NCBI GenBank assembly: GCA_045614825.1
Contig: JAZLDO010000178.1
Location: 25,202-89,201, forward strand
Length of the DNA: 64,000 bases
Direction: 5' to 3'
Source: Aphodosoma sp045614825
GTDB taxonomy: Bacteria; Bacteroidota; Bacteroidia; Bacteroidales; Paludibacteraceae
Positions within the stretch are counted from its first letter, which is position 1, and every line of letters begins with the position of its first letter. Of this stretch, positions 27,858 to 36,174 are shown piece after piece. Under the pieces are notes generated by a model. The model was given only the letters and a program-made list of their open reading frames with translations, was not told the origin of the DNA and made no database searches. The position numbers were made by a program, and so were the translations under genes.

Positions 27858-30800
27858 ATGTCTAAAACATACGAAATATTGACACTGCGTCAAGACAAGG
27901 CAGGGCAAGCTGGTCACTGGCAAACAACCCCACAATCACCATATACTAATAGTAGTATTGCTGAATCTAATTCAACTAGTATCACTGAGCCAACTTCAAT
28001 ACCATCTCCTTTTGCTCGAATGGAGTTAGCTCGCACAGCATTTGCTATTGCAGCATCGTGCAAAACATGGGAAGAAGTTCCTAATAGATATAAAAAAATA
28101 GTATCAGATTGTTTAGATGTCGCAGAAATATTCTTCAACTACCCAATGTATAGTCAATATATAGAGATTATTAAATGGGAAAAATCTAATTTGTTTGATT
28201 CTTCTTTTGCTAAAACTGAAATAGGAAAATCAATGAATAAGTTTGTCAATGGAGATAATGGTACTTATAATTTTGATAGAATGTCTTCTATCTACTTATT
28301 AAATTACATTGGCGAGAATTGTCCAAATAAAACAGGTTTAAATATCATAGGAGCAACATCACCTATTACAATGTTTTTCAGTGTAGATAACGATTTAAGT
28401 TATGTGAGTAAATATATACACTTTACCAATCAAGATAAGCCTTTTGATGGCAAATTTAATTCACTAGAAAAACGTGATATTAATTTTATACAATATTTTA
28501 TTGATACAATTAATGGTTATGGAAGGGGAAAATTTGCTCAAGATTTCAAATCATTATATGATTATATAGTAACTGCAACTAATAGATTAGAACATAATAT
28601 ACAATTAAATCAAACACAAAATTCATATAATCAAATTGAAGTTGATCATAGTGATTTTGTAAATGTATTAGGATATTATTTAGGTTGCGCAAAAGAAAAA
28701 GAACCAGAGCATAGTGATTTCGAAATAAAATCAACTCTTGTTACTTCTGAAAAATTACCATTAGTTCTTCCTGTTGAATCTGGTAATGTTTATAGTCAGT
28801 GTGCTTATATCAATATCAATGATGTTTGGGGAGATGGAGTATGTGCTCCACAACAAGAAGAAAAAACTCTTTATGACCGTACTTTACCAGGTAAGAATAT
28901 TAAATATCCATATTTAACATTGTCTGATTTCTTTGAAGATACAATTATCAAAATGCCTTATAAACTCAATAATTCGGCATATTTCAACGGAAATATAGAT
29001 AATATTGATCAATTGGAAGATAGTTATCTACTTCCATTAAAATCTACTTTCTTTACTTATTTTACCACTGACGAATTAAAATCAATGATTAAAACTACTG
29101 TTAGTGGATCTGTTGTGAAAATAACTTTACAAATACCAATTCAAAACTATTCTAAAAAATCTCCTATATCATACATATCATATACCAAAATTTATCAAAA
29201 TAATAAAAATGAAATAAACAATATAGGTGATACTATTACAGCGAACTTCGGATTAGGTATATTTCCATTGGTTAAAACCGATGATGTTAATGTTGCAGAT
29301 TATCGCATTGCGTTGCTTGATAAAACAGGTATTGATAATTTAAGATTTTTCGAGCAGACAACAGAAATTACAAATGTTAAGACTAAAGTACGTCGCGAAT
29401 ATAGTGATGTCTGTGGTATCAAAACGTATGTTATTAGTAAACAGCATTTTGATAGAATTGATGTGTGTATAAACAATCATCATGGTTATATAATCCCTAA
29501 TTTTGATAAAAATGAAGGAACTAAAAAATTCCGTTTTGCAGTAGATTTTGGAACTACAAATACACATATAGCATACTCTATTGATAATGAATTGGAGTCT
29601 TCGGCATTCAAATCTCAACCACAAATAATTCGTTTGCATGAAAATTATGGGGCAGATAGAGATATTATTGCAGCTTTTGAAGACAATTATTTACCTGCTT
29701 CATCAGAAATAATATTTCCTATCAGAAGTGCTTTTGCAGAAGCTCGTCCAATAAATTATATTGAACAAACTTATACTTTAAGCGACGGCAATATACCTTT
29801 CCGCTACGAAAAAGTTGGACCTATAGACCATTTAGATACACAAATTGGAGAAGAATTAAAATGGTCAGCAAATAAATCTCGTATTGAACTTTATATTCGA
29901 AATATTGCATTTGTTTTACATAACAAAGTTTTATTAGAAAAAGGCTCTTTAAAAGATGTTCAAATTCGTTGGTTTTATCCAGCGAGTATGTCTACGTTTG
30001 TTCGTAATATGATGGAACAAGCTTGGAATAAGGCTTATAAAGATTATTTTGATGCCAATTTCACTGAAAATGTTGATAAAATAACTTGTATGTCTGAATC
30101 TATTGCACCATATTATCATTATATGAATAAAGGTGGTGCGATGGGTATCGTAACCACAATAGATATTGGAGGTGGAACAACAGATGTATATATTTCTGAT
30201 GGACAACGTAATTTAGATGGTTCTAATAATAATGGTTTTTTAATGTCATTCCGCTGTGCATCTAATGCAATATTTGGTGATGGATATAACAATAATATCA
30301 ATAATAATGGTTTTATTCGTAAATACCGACCTATATTTGAAAAAGCTCTACAAGGGGATGATACTGCATTAAGTGCAATGAAAAAAATTGCTCTAAAAGG
30401 AAATTCTTCGGAACTTGTCTCTTTCTTTTTTTCCTTAGCTTCGCAAGGAAAACCGGGATTAAACTTTTTAGATAAACTAATAGATGATAGGCAATTCAAA
30501 TATGTATTTTTAATATTCTATTATGCTATCATTTATCATGTGGCTCAAACAATGAAAGCCAAAGGAATAGGTTTACCTCAAACTGTTGCGTTTTCAGGTA
30601 ATGGTTCTAAGACTTTACAAGTTATTACACAAAAAAATGATTTGCTAACTATGTTTGTAAAAAACATATTTGAAAAAGTATATGCTAAACAATATCCTGA
30701 ACAATCTAAATTTTATTTGAAATTTGATAATGAAAATCCAAAAGAAGCTACAGCTAAAGGTGGATTAGAAGCTACAAATGAACAAGCAATAGTTTCTCCT

Positions 30801-31175
30801 GAACTAATTGTTCTTATGGGTTCAGATAATCAAACATTTGTTAGCAATGAAACATTTGATACCATTACTGAAGAACAAAAGAGATCTATCATTAAAAATG
30901 TCAAAGATTTTATTAAATTTATTCCTGCATTAAATGCAAAAAATACACTCGGTAATCTTTATAATTTAGACGTAAAAATCTTTGATGATGTAATTAAAAT
31001 TTGTGAAAAAAATTTGGATGGTTATCTTGATTTAGGTATTGATAAAGTTAAAAAAATACTTTCTCAAGATACAACAAAAACTAATGATATTACAGAATCT
31101 CTATTCTTTTATCCTATCGTAGGTATGTTAAACAATTTAGCGCAAGAATTATATGAATTGGATGTTAATTCTTAA
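27858..31175 (+). CDS. Large Hsp70/actin-like ATPase
   Basis: 1,105 residues. The first ~550 residues have no recognised domain. The ATPase core follows: phosphate-1 motif FAVDFGTTNTHIAYS near 559-573, phosphate-2 motif TTIDIGGGTTDVYISDG near 768-784, and adenosine motif VAFSGNGSKTLQVI near 908-921. These are the three hallmarks of the actin/Hsp70/sugar-kinase ATPase fold. The long N-terminal extension replaces the usual substrate-binding C-terminus of Hsp70 and may bind partners. Cytoplasmic. Its 3' end overlaps the start of the next gene by 23 bp, indicating translational coupling. SrfB-type proteins are another large actin-fold family, but I cannot assign it there. Confidence 0.78.
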   Translation: MSKTYEILTLRQDKAGQAGHWQTTPQSPYTNSSIAESNSTSITEPTSIPSPFARMELARTAFAIAASCKTWEEVPNRYKKIVSDCLDVAEIFFNYPMYSQYIEIIKWEKSNLFDSSFAKTEIGKSMNKFVNGDNGTYNFDRMSSIYLLNYIGENCPNKTGLNIIGATSPITMFFSVDNDLSYVSKYIHFTNQDKPFDGKFNSLEKRDINFIQYFIDTINGYGRGKFAQDFKSLYDYIVTATNRLEHNIQLNQTQNSYNQIEVDHSDFVNVLGYYLGCAKEKEPEHSDFEIKSTLVTSEKLPLVLPVESGNVYSQCAYININDVWGDGVCAPQQEEKTLYDRTLPGKNIKYPYLTLSDFFEDTIIKMPYKLNNSAYFNGNIDNIDQLEDSYLLPLKSTFFTYFTTDELKSMIKTTVSGSVVKITLQIPIQNYSKKSPISYISYTKIYQNNKNEINNIGDTITANFGLGIFPLVKTDDVNVADYRIALLDKTGIDNLRFFEQTTEITNVKTKVRREYSDVCGIKTYVISKQHFDRIDVCINNHHGYIIPNFDKNEGTKKFRFAVDFGTTNTHIAYSIDNELESSAFKSQPQIIRLHENYGADRDIIAAFEDNYLPASSEIIFPIRSAFAEARPINYIEQTYTLSDGNIPFRYEKVGPIDHLDTQIGEELKWSANKSRIELYIRNIAFVLHNKVLLEKGSLKDVQIRWFYPASMSTFVRNMMEQAWNKAYKDYFDANFTENVDKITCMSESIAPYYHYMNKGGAMGIVTTIDIGGGTTDVYISDGQRNLDGSNNNGFLMSFRCASNAIFGDGYNNNINNNGFIRKYRPIFEKALQGDDTALSAMKKIALKGNSSELVSFFFSLASQGKPGLNFLDKLIDDRQFKYVFLIFYYAIIYHVAQTMKAKGIGLPQTVAFSGNGSKTLQVITQKNDLLTMFVKNIFEKVYAKQYPEQSKFYLKFDNENPKEATAKGGLEATNEQAIVSPELIVLMGSDNQTFVSNETFDTITEEQKRSIIKNVKDFIKFIPALNAKNTLGNLYNLDVKIFDDVIKICEKNLDGYLDLGIDKVKKILSQDTTKTNDITESLFFYPIVGMLNNLAQELYELDVNS

Positions 31176-31791
31176 ATACACAATAGTTTTTTTAGCTTTT
31201 GTATCATTTTGTATAAATATTAGTATTATTATATATCTTTGCTTACAACGAAAACGACGTAGAGAGGATATAATAAATATTATTTTAACAAGTAAAAGAT
31301 TTAAAGATGAAATAAACAATATTGTTTCTTTTATTAATTTGGGTAATAAACAGTCAATTGATAAATTAAAATTTGAGATAATAGATGAAATAAGATATTT
31401 ACAATCGTTAGATAAAAAGGACGAAATATTGTCTCATAAATCTAATGATAAAGTATCTAAATTGTCAACTTCAATACAAAATGTTACTCAGAAAATATAT
31501 TATGCCACAGCAACAACTGAAAATAATAAAAATATATTTTATCGAGTAACAGAGTCTCCTGAAAAGGATTCTATATTCAAATTAATAAAAACTCAAAAAG
31601 GAGTATGCGAATTTGAAATTTATGATGGGGCTGTTTCTCTTATTCTCAAAGAAAAAGAATATCTTTCAGATTCTTGTTTAGTCGAAAAAACAGGAAATAG
31701 TAGAATAATGACATTAGAAAAAGGAATTGCCGAACAAAATATAGAAGGTAAATGGATTATTAAAAAACAAGCAAAAATAAAAATAGAATAA
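31153..31791 (+). CDS. Single-pass membrane protein with C-terminal beta-rich domain
   Basis: 212 residues. One transmembrane helix (about residues 7-29) followed by basic RKRRRED, so the C-terminal part is probably cytoplasmic. A helical linker leads to a beta-rich domain from about 115 (IYYATATTENNKNIFYRV ... EFEIYDGAVSLIL ... IIKKQAKIKIE). I have no family name. It overlaps the ATPase gene by 23 bp and is 4 bp from the channel gene, so it may link the ATPase to the membrane channel. Confidence 0.65.
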   Translation: MNWMLILKYTIVFLAFVSFCINISIIIYLCLQRKRRREDIINIILTSKRFKDEINNIVSFINLGNKQSIDKLKFEIIDEIRYLQSLDKKDEILSHKSNDKVSKLSTSIQNVTQKIYYATATTENNKNIFYRVTESPEKDSIFKLIKTQKGVCEFEIYDGAVSLILKEKEYLSDSCLVEKTGNSRIMTLEKGIAEQNIEGKWIIKKQAKIKIE

Positions 31792-31795
31792 GATT

Positions 31796-33559
31796 ATGGA
31801 TTTCAAAATAACTATTTTAATTGTTGTAATTATTACGATTTGTCAAATTATTGCATTTTATAGAACTTCAAAAAGACAATATCATTTTAAAAAAATTTTC
31901 CCCAACAAAATAGAAGATAAACTGTTAGTTTTAAAACATATAAAGGATAATAGTGTACAAATTAGCACAAAACAATCTTGTAATGTTGTATCAAAAGAAG
32001 AAAAGATTAAAGAATCTATCAAAAATAAAAATGCAGAGATAGATAAAATTTTAAAAAAAATAAAAACATTAGAAAGACACCGTGAGGTAACAACTGATAT
32101 TTATGCACAGATGCAATTTACATCTGAAATAGATGCCCAACAAAAATATATAAATCAAATCAATAATTCTATTTCTGAAGAAAAAAAACAATTACAAGCT
32201 TTGAAAGATCAATTAAATAGCATATCAAACTTAAAAGCAGTAATTGGTAATGATACAATGATTAATATCATTTCTTCTATAAATAGTTATCTTGAAAAGA
32301 ATAAAAATTCTGTTGCTGATTTCAGTATAATTAAAGATATTATTGATCGTAATACTGATGCCGTAGAAGAAGAAATTCAATCTCAAATCCCAATTCCAAT
32401 CTTTTTTGGTCTTATGGGAACTATGCTAGGTATTATTATAGGTGCAGGAGACTTGGTTTTTAGTGAGGCTTTAGAGCATTTATTGACTCCATTCGCACCA
32501 GACCCAGGAGTTGAATTTGGTTCACAGGCATATTATGAAGCTTATAATAAATATAATACTGTATCTACAAATGGAATAAACTCTCTTTTTGGAGGGGTTG
32601 CTATAGCAACTTTTTCTAGTATATTTGGTATTATTTTAAATGTTATTAGCACATATGTAGGAAAAGATATAAAATATTCTGTTGAATCAAAAAAACATGC
32701 ATTCTTAAGTTGGTTACAAGCAGAACTACTACCAAAAATATCTTCTGATTTTTCATCTGCACTTATTAAACTTGGTAATGATTTAACTGAATTCAATAAC
32801 TCTTTTTCTACTAATGCAATTTTATTAAAAAAGACTATATCCGAAATAGGTTATGCATCTTCAAGTCAAGCTAAATTATTACAAACAATAGAACAGTTAG
32901 ATGTATCTCAAATAGCAACAGCTAATATCAGAGTGTATGAAGAATTAAAAAATTGCACACACGATATGGCTAATTTAGCCCAAGATTTAAAAAGTATTCA
33001 ACAAAGTATTCGTAATATTGGCAATTTCATGCAAGATGGAATCAATGAATATGAAAAAAGGAATACTTATATACAAGACGCCTCAGGAAAAGTAGATATT
33101 GCAATTAATGAAGGTCATAAAAAATTAAATCAAGCAACTACTACCATATTTGAAAAATACGATGCACTTCTTAATACTCTATATATAAATACAGAAAAGA
33201 CGACTAAAGAACTTGAAAATAAACATGAAAAAGAAGTCGAAAGGCTACATAATGCTATTGTAGAAAAATTCTCTGATGTTAAACGAATTGAAGAAGAACT
33301 TAAAAATCTAGTTGCAGTGAAAACAAGCATGAGTAATCTTGAAAAAGCAACTGCCACTCAAAATCAAAAAATAGATTCTTTAACTCAGGCTATTCGTGAA
33401 CTCGCCCAAATCAAAGTATCAGGTGGAACTACACAAGTGGAAATGAAAATGCCTAAATTTTATAAAGCAATAATTATTATTGCTACTACAATTATATCTC
33501 TCACTGGATTATTTTTCATTACTTTACGAATATTAGAAATGTTTGATATTACACTATAA
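31796..33559 (+). CDS. MotA/TolQ/ExbB-fold channel with long coiled-coil tail (ZorA-like)
   Basis: 587 residues. TM helix at about 5-22; coiled coil 70-145; then the MotA/ExbB core: IPIPIFFGLMGTMLGIIIGAG (~198-217) and INSLFGGVAIATFSSIFGIIL (~261-281), followed by a long helical tail (~300-545) with heptad-like Lys/Glu-rich stretches. A further TM helix lies near the C-terminus (~560-583). A MotA-like core plus a very long tail is characteristic of ZorA in Zorya anti-phage systems, but the C-terminal TM is not what I expect of ZorA. It should form a proton- or sodium-driven stator with the next gene's product, which starts 3 bp later. Confidence 0.75.
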   Translation: MDFKITILIVVIITICQIIAFYRTSKRQYHFKKIFPNKIEDKLLVLKHIKDNSVQISTKQSCNVVSKEEKIKESIKNKNAEIDKILKKIKTLERHREVTTDIYAQMQFTSEIDAQQKYINQINNSISEEKKQLQALKDQLNSISNLKAVIGNDTMINIISSINSYLEKNKNSVADFSIIKDIIDRNTDAVEEEIQSQIPIPIFFGLMGTMLGIIIGAGDLVFSEALEHLLTPFAPDPGVEFGSQAYYEAYNKYNTVSTNGINSLFGGVAIATFSSIFGIILNVISTYVGKDIKYSVESKKHAFLSWLQAELLPKISSDFSSALIKLGNDLTEFNNSFSTNAILLKKTISEIGYASSSQAKLLQTIEQLDVSQIATANIRVYEELKNCTHDMANLAQDLKSIQQSIRNIGNFMQDGINEYEKRNTYIQDASGKVDIAINEGHKKLNQATTTIFEKYDALLNTLYINTEKTTKELENKHEKEVERLHNAIVEKFSDVKRIEEELKNLVAVKTSMSNLEKATATQNQKIDSLTQAIRELAQIKVSGGTTQVEMKMPKFYKAIIIIATTIISLTGLFFITLRILEMFDITL

Positions 33560-33562
33560 ATA

Positions 33563-34228
33563 ATGGCAAAAAAAGAATCATATTTTTGGACTAGTTATTC
33601 AGACTTAATGACAAGTATGTTTTTTATAATGTTAGTACTTTTTGTTCTTGCTATAGCATTATTACATCGACATATGGATGAAATAGAGAAAGAACGTCAA
33701 GCTACAGAACTAGAGTTAAAAAGAATAAAAGCGATTAATGAATCTGTTCAAAAAATAAATCAAGAGTACTTTATTTATAATAAAGAGTATAATCGTTTTG
33801 TTTTAAATAACATAGAAGTTTCTTTTAGGCGAGGGAGTAGTGACATGAACGATATAGACGAATATAATTTATCTAAGTTGAAAATGGCAGGAGAAGCTAT
33901 GAGAGATTTTATGTTGCAAGCTAAGAGTGATATTTTAACTGAAAAAGTAAAGTATTTGGTTATAATTGAAGGTCAAGCTTCTGCTGATGGATGGAGAGGT
34001 AATGATAGTTTAAGTTATAGTAGAGCATTGGCATTGTATAAATTTTGGAAAGATATAGTCTTGATTGATTTTGATAATTTGCCTTGTGAAGTTATTGTGT
34101 CTGGTAGTGGTGAATGGGGGGAATTTCGTTTAAATAATTTAAATATTGATGGTTTCGTAAATGAAGCAAATCAACGATTTGTTATACACATAATTCCTAA
34201 GCCTATTGATATTGGTATAATGAAATAA
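33563..34228 (+). CDS. MotB/OmpA-like stator subunit (ZorB-like)
   Basis: 221 residues. The N-terminus FWTSYSDLMTSMFFIMLVLF reproduces the MotB pattern W..(Y)xDxMT with the ion-binding Asp (D14) before a single TM helix (~15-35). A helical linker is followed by an OmpA-like peptidoglycan-binding domain: LVIIEGQASADG ... NDSLSYSRALALYKF ... VSGSGEWGEFR ... NQRFVIHIIP. The fold predicts a periplasmic domain gripping peptidoglycan while the TM helix forms the ion path with the ZorA-like subunit. No zorC or zorD helicase is adjacent, so this is not a standard Zorya locus. Confidence 0.8.
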   Translation: MAKKESYFWTSYSDLMTSMFFIMLVLFVLAIALLHRHMDEIEKERQATELELKRIKAINESVQKINQEYFIYNKEYNRFVLNNIEVSFRRGSSDMNDIDEYNLSKLKMAGEAMRDFMLQAKSDILTEKVKYLVIIEGQASADGWRGNDSLSYSRALALYKFWKDIVLIDFDNLPCEVIVSGSGEWGEFRLNNLNIDGFVNEANQRFVIHIIPKPIDIGIMK

Positions 34229-34231
34229 ACT

Positions 34232-34621
34232 ATGAAAAATTTAAAATTTTGTATTTATTTATTGTTTTGTATTATTGTTTTTGCGTCATGTGAAAACAAG
34301 CAAGTTCCAATTAAAAAATTAGAAAAATTGGATAGAACTTTAGTGCAACAATCGGAATCTTTTACTGATCAGGATTGGGAAAATGCTATAGCGGAGTATG
34401 AGTTGATAGAGCAAGAGTTGTCGTTGTATGATTATACTGATGAGGAGTTGCGTCAGATAGGGAAAATGAAAGGACGTTTATTAGCAAAAATATCTAAAGA
34501 GTATCTAAATAAAACCATGAATGAGGTTGATTCTTATTTGAAAATGTTTGAAGGTGCACTTGAGGGTTTTATGGAAGAACTTGGGACTGCATTGGATAGC
34601 GAAGAAGATTATGATGAATAA
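34232..34621 (+). CDS. Small lipoprotein closing the motor/cytoskeletal operon
   Basis: 129 residues; signal peptide with lipobox IVFASC (Cys near residue 20). The mature part is helical and acidic (FTDQDWENAIAEYELIEQEL ... EELRQIGKMKGRLLA), resembling Bacteroidota lipoproteins of the DUF6565 kind, an assignment made from memory. It starts 3 bp after the MotB-like gene, so it belongs to the operon and would sit in the periplasm near the stator. G-ending codons and GC rise here compared with the operon's 5' part, suggesting a separate origin for the last two genes. Confidence 0.6.
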   Translation: MKNLKFCIYLLFCIIVFASCENKQVPIKKLEKLDRTLVQQSESFTDQDWENAIAEYELIEQELSLYDYTDEELRQIGKMKGRLLAKISKEYLNKTMNEVDSYLKMFEGALEGFMEELGTALDSEEDYDE

Positions 34622-34633
34622 TATTTTGTAAAT

Positions 34634-34696
34634 ATGACGACACAACAAAAAAATCAGATAGTTGGTATAATATTATTGCTAGTTTTGGCGTTGTGA
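34634..34696 (+). CDS. Possible 20-residue membrane peptide
   Basis: ATG to TGA frame encoding MTTQQKNQIVGIILLLVLAL, a hydrophilic tip plus one short TM helix, 12 bp after the lipoprotein stop. It may be a real micropeptide or chance; it has no ribosome-binding site. Confidence 0.2.
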   Translation: MTTQQKNQIVGIILLLVLAL

Positions 34697-34735
34697 AAGA
34701 AATAATTGGTTTATAGGCATTAATATTATTTTTTT

Positions 34736-35357
34736 ATGAAAAAGATTTTTCTGATTTTATTATGTCTTTTGGGGGTTGTTGTATTTATTTTAGTGGTTGG
34801 CAATGATAAACCTGAAGATTTACAGATTAAAGCAAATGAGTTGAGAGGGTATTGTGTTGAAAATGGTTATTCAACAGATATTGCTCTATTGGTTGATTAT
34901 GGGGGTACATTCTGGGAAGGTGAGATTTTTTGTGTGGGATTTTAATAAAGAGAAAGTTGTTCTGTCAAGTATTTGTGCTCAGGGTTGTGGTAAGGGGAAC
35001 ACTTATGGAAAAAATAAATTTAGTAATGAAGTGGGGTCTAAATGTTCGTCGTTGGGGCATTACAAAATAGGTGAATCTCGAATGATGATGAAAGGAACTA
35101 GGCCAGCATACACACTTTATGGGTTAGATAAAACCAATTCAAACGCATTTAAAAGAGCGATTTTGTTACATCCTGTTCATCTTCCTAATTTTGCAATTTA
35201 TCCATTTCGTATTTCATCGAAGAAATATAGAATCTTGGGTTGGACTATTAGACCATATAGTGAAGGTTGTATAACAATTCCTTTTGCTAAGTACAAAAAG
35301 GTTAGTAAGATAATAAAGAAGACTGATAAACCTATAATTATTTGGGTGTATAAATAA
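34736..35357 (+). pseudogene. L,D-transpeptidase (YkuD_2 type) split by a one-base insertion
   Basis: The first frame (34736-34945) gives a signal anchor and the start of the domain (RGYCVENGYSTDIALLVDYG). The rest lies in the next frame: HSGKVRFFVWDFN ... CGKGNTYGKNKFSNEVGS ... SSLGHYKIGES ... TRPAYTLYGLDKTNSNAFKRA ... and the S-x-G-C catalytic motif in YSEGCITIP. The break is at a run of five G (34901-34905); with four G the protein reads through as DYGVHSGKVRFF. This is the periplasmic 'murein L,D-transpeptidase catalytic domain' family of Bacteroidota. The gene is either inactivated, phase-variable, or carries a sequencing error. Confidence 0.85.
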
Positions 35358-35463
35358 GAAGTTATGGTATTTAACAACTGAATGTAGTAGAATAACTAAG
35401 CGGATGGGATAATTTATATATTGTTCATATAATATTTTCAAGTTTCATTCGTTTAAATAAATA

Positions 35464-35503
35464 GAGAAAGGTTGATGTCGGTAATGCGAAATCAACCTTT
35501 TTC
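35464..35503 (+). terminator. Rho-independent terminator
   Basis: GAAAGGTTGAT/ATCAACCTTTTTC stem with T-run; ends the L,D-transpeptidase unit. Confidence 0.8.
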
Positions 35504-35534
35504 GTAAATATAAGAAAATAAATTTTAAATTATT

Positions 35535-35941
35535 ATGAAATTATCATTGAAAAGGACTACTTTGGTGGCGGCGGTGTTGATGTCGTTATGTTTGTTGAAA
35601 ACTTTGTTTAGTGAGGTGATTTATGATTTGTTGTTAGAGGGGCATCCTATTAGAACTATAGTGTTCAACGATATGTTTTTTTTGTGGTAATGATGGTTAT
35701 TGCTGTGTTTTTCTGGGGATTGTGGAAGTATAAGAATGAGATGCCTAGATTGGTGAAGAAAGATGTGTTTGTGTTGATGGGAAGTGTGGTTTTGTTTATG
35801 GTTCTTTATTTTCTTGCTTCGATGTGCTATAATCCTATGTTTACTTATTTTCAATTGGCGTATAGAGCGACGAGTGTGGTAGCATTTGGGTATTTTTATC
35901 GTTTGGTGAAAGCTAATAGTGAGGCCAAAGAGAGAATGTGA
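35535..35941 (+). pseudogene. Small membrane protein split by a one-base deletion
   Basis: The frame from the ATG at 35535 (MKLSLKRTTLVAAVLMSLCL) stops at 35690. A second frame from 35684 continues with hydrophobic segments (VIAVFFWGLWKYK ... VFVLMGSVVLFMVLYFLA). The join is a run of eight T (35676-35683); nine T would give one 135-residue protein with three to four TM helices. This is the second homopolymer break within 1 kb. The family is not recognised. Confidence 0.6.
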
Positions 35942-35998
35942 AATGGATTACATTGGAAGGAAAGAGGGTTAGAGTGAAATATGAATGATAGAATATAC

Positions 35999-36035
35999 AA
36001 AGGTTGACCATGAGTGATGTTGGTCAATCTTTTTT
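35999..36035 (+). terminator. Rho-independent terminator
   Basis: AAAGGTTGACCA pairs with TGGTCAATCTTT, followed by T-run. Very similar in sequence to the hairpin at 35464. Confidence 0.75.
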
Positions 36036-36121
36036 GATATAATTTATAATCACGTGAATGTTGTTAATATCTTGTTAATATTTTTAACAAAAAATAGCGT
36101 GGAACATTCAAGAAAAAATAT

Positions 36122-36129
36122 TACTTTTG
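36122..36129 (+). promoter_or_regulatory. -7 box upstream of the GT9 gene
   Basis: TACTTTTG matches TANNTTTG, 45 bp before the ATG. No clear -33 box is seen. Confidence 0.5.
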
Positions 36130-36174
36130 CATTCTGTTTGCATGTAGAAATATGTAACCGCTAAAGGTTTTATT

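Noticed and set aside
24555..34228. Calling the operon a standard Zorya system
   Set aside because: ZorA/ZorB-like genes are present but neither a ZorC-like nor a helicase/nuclease ZorD is encoded; tubulin- and actin-like proteins are not Zorya parts.
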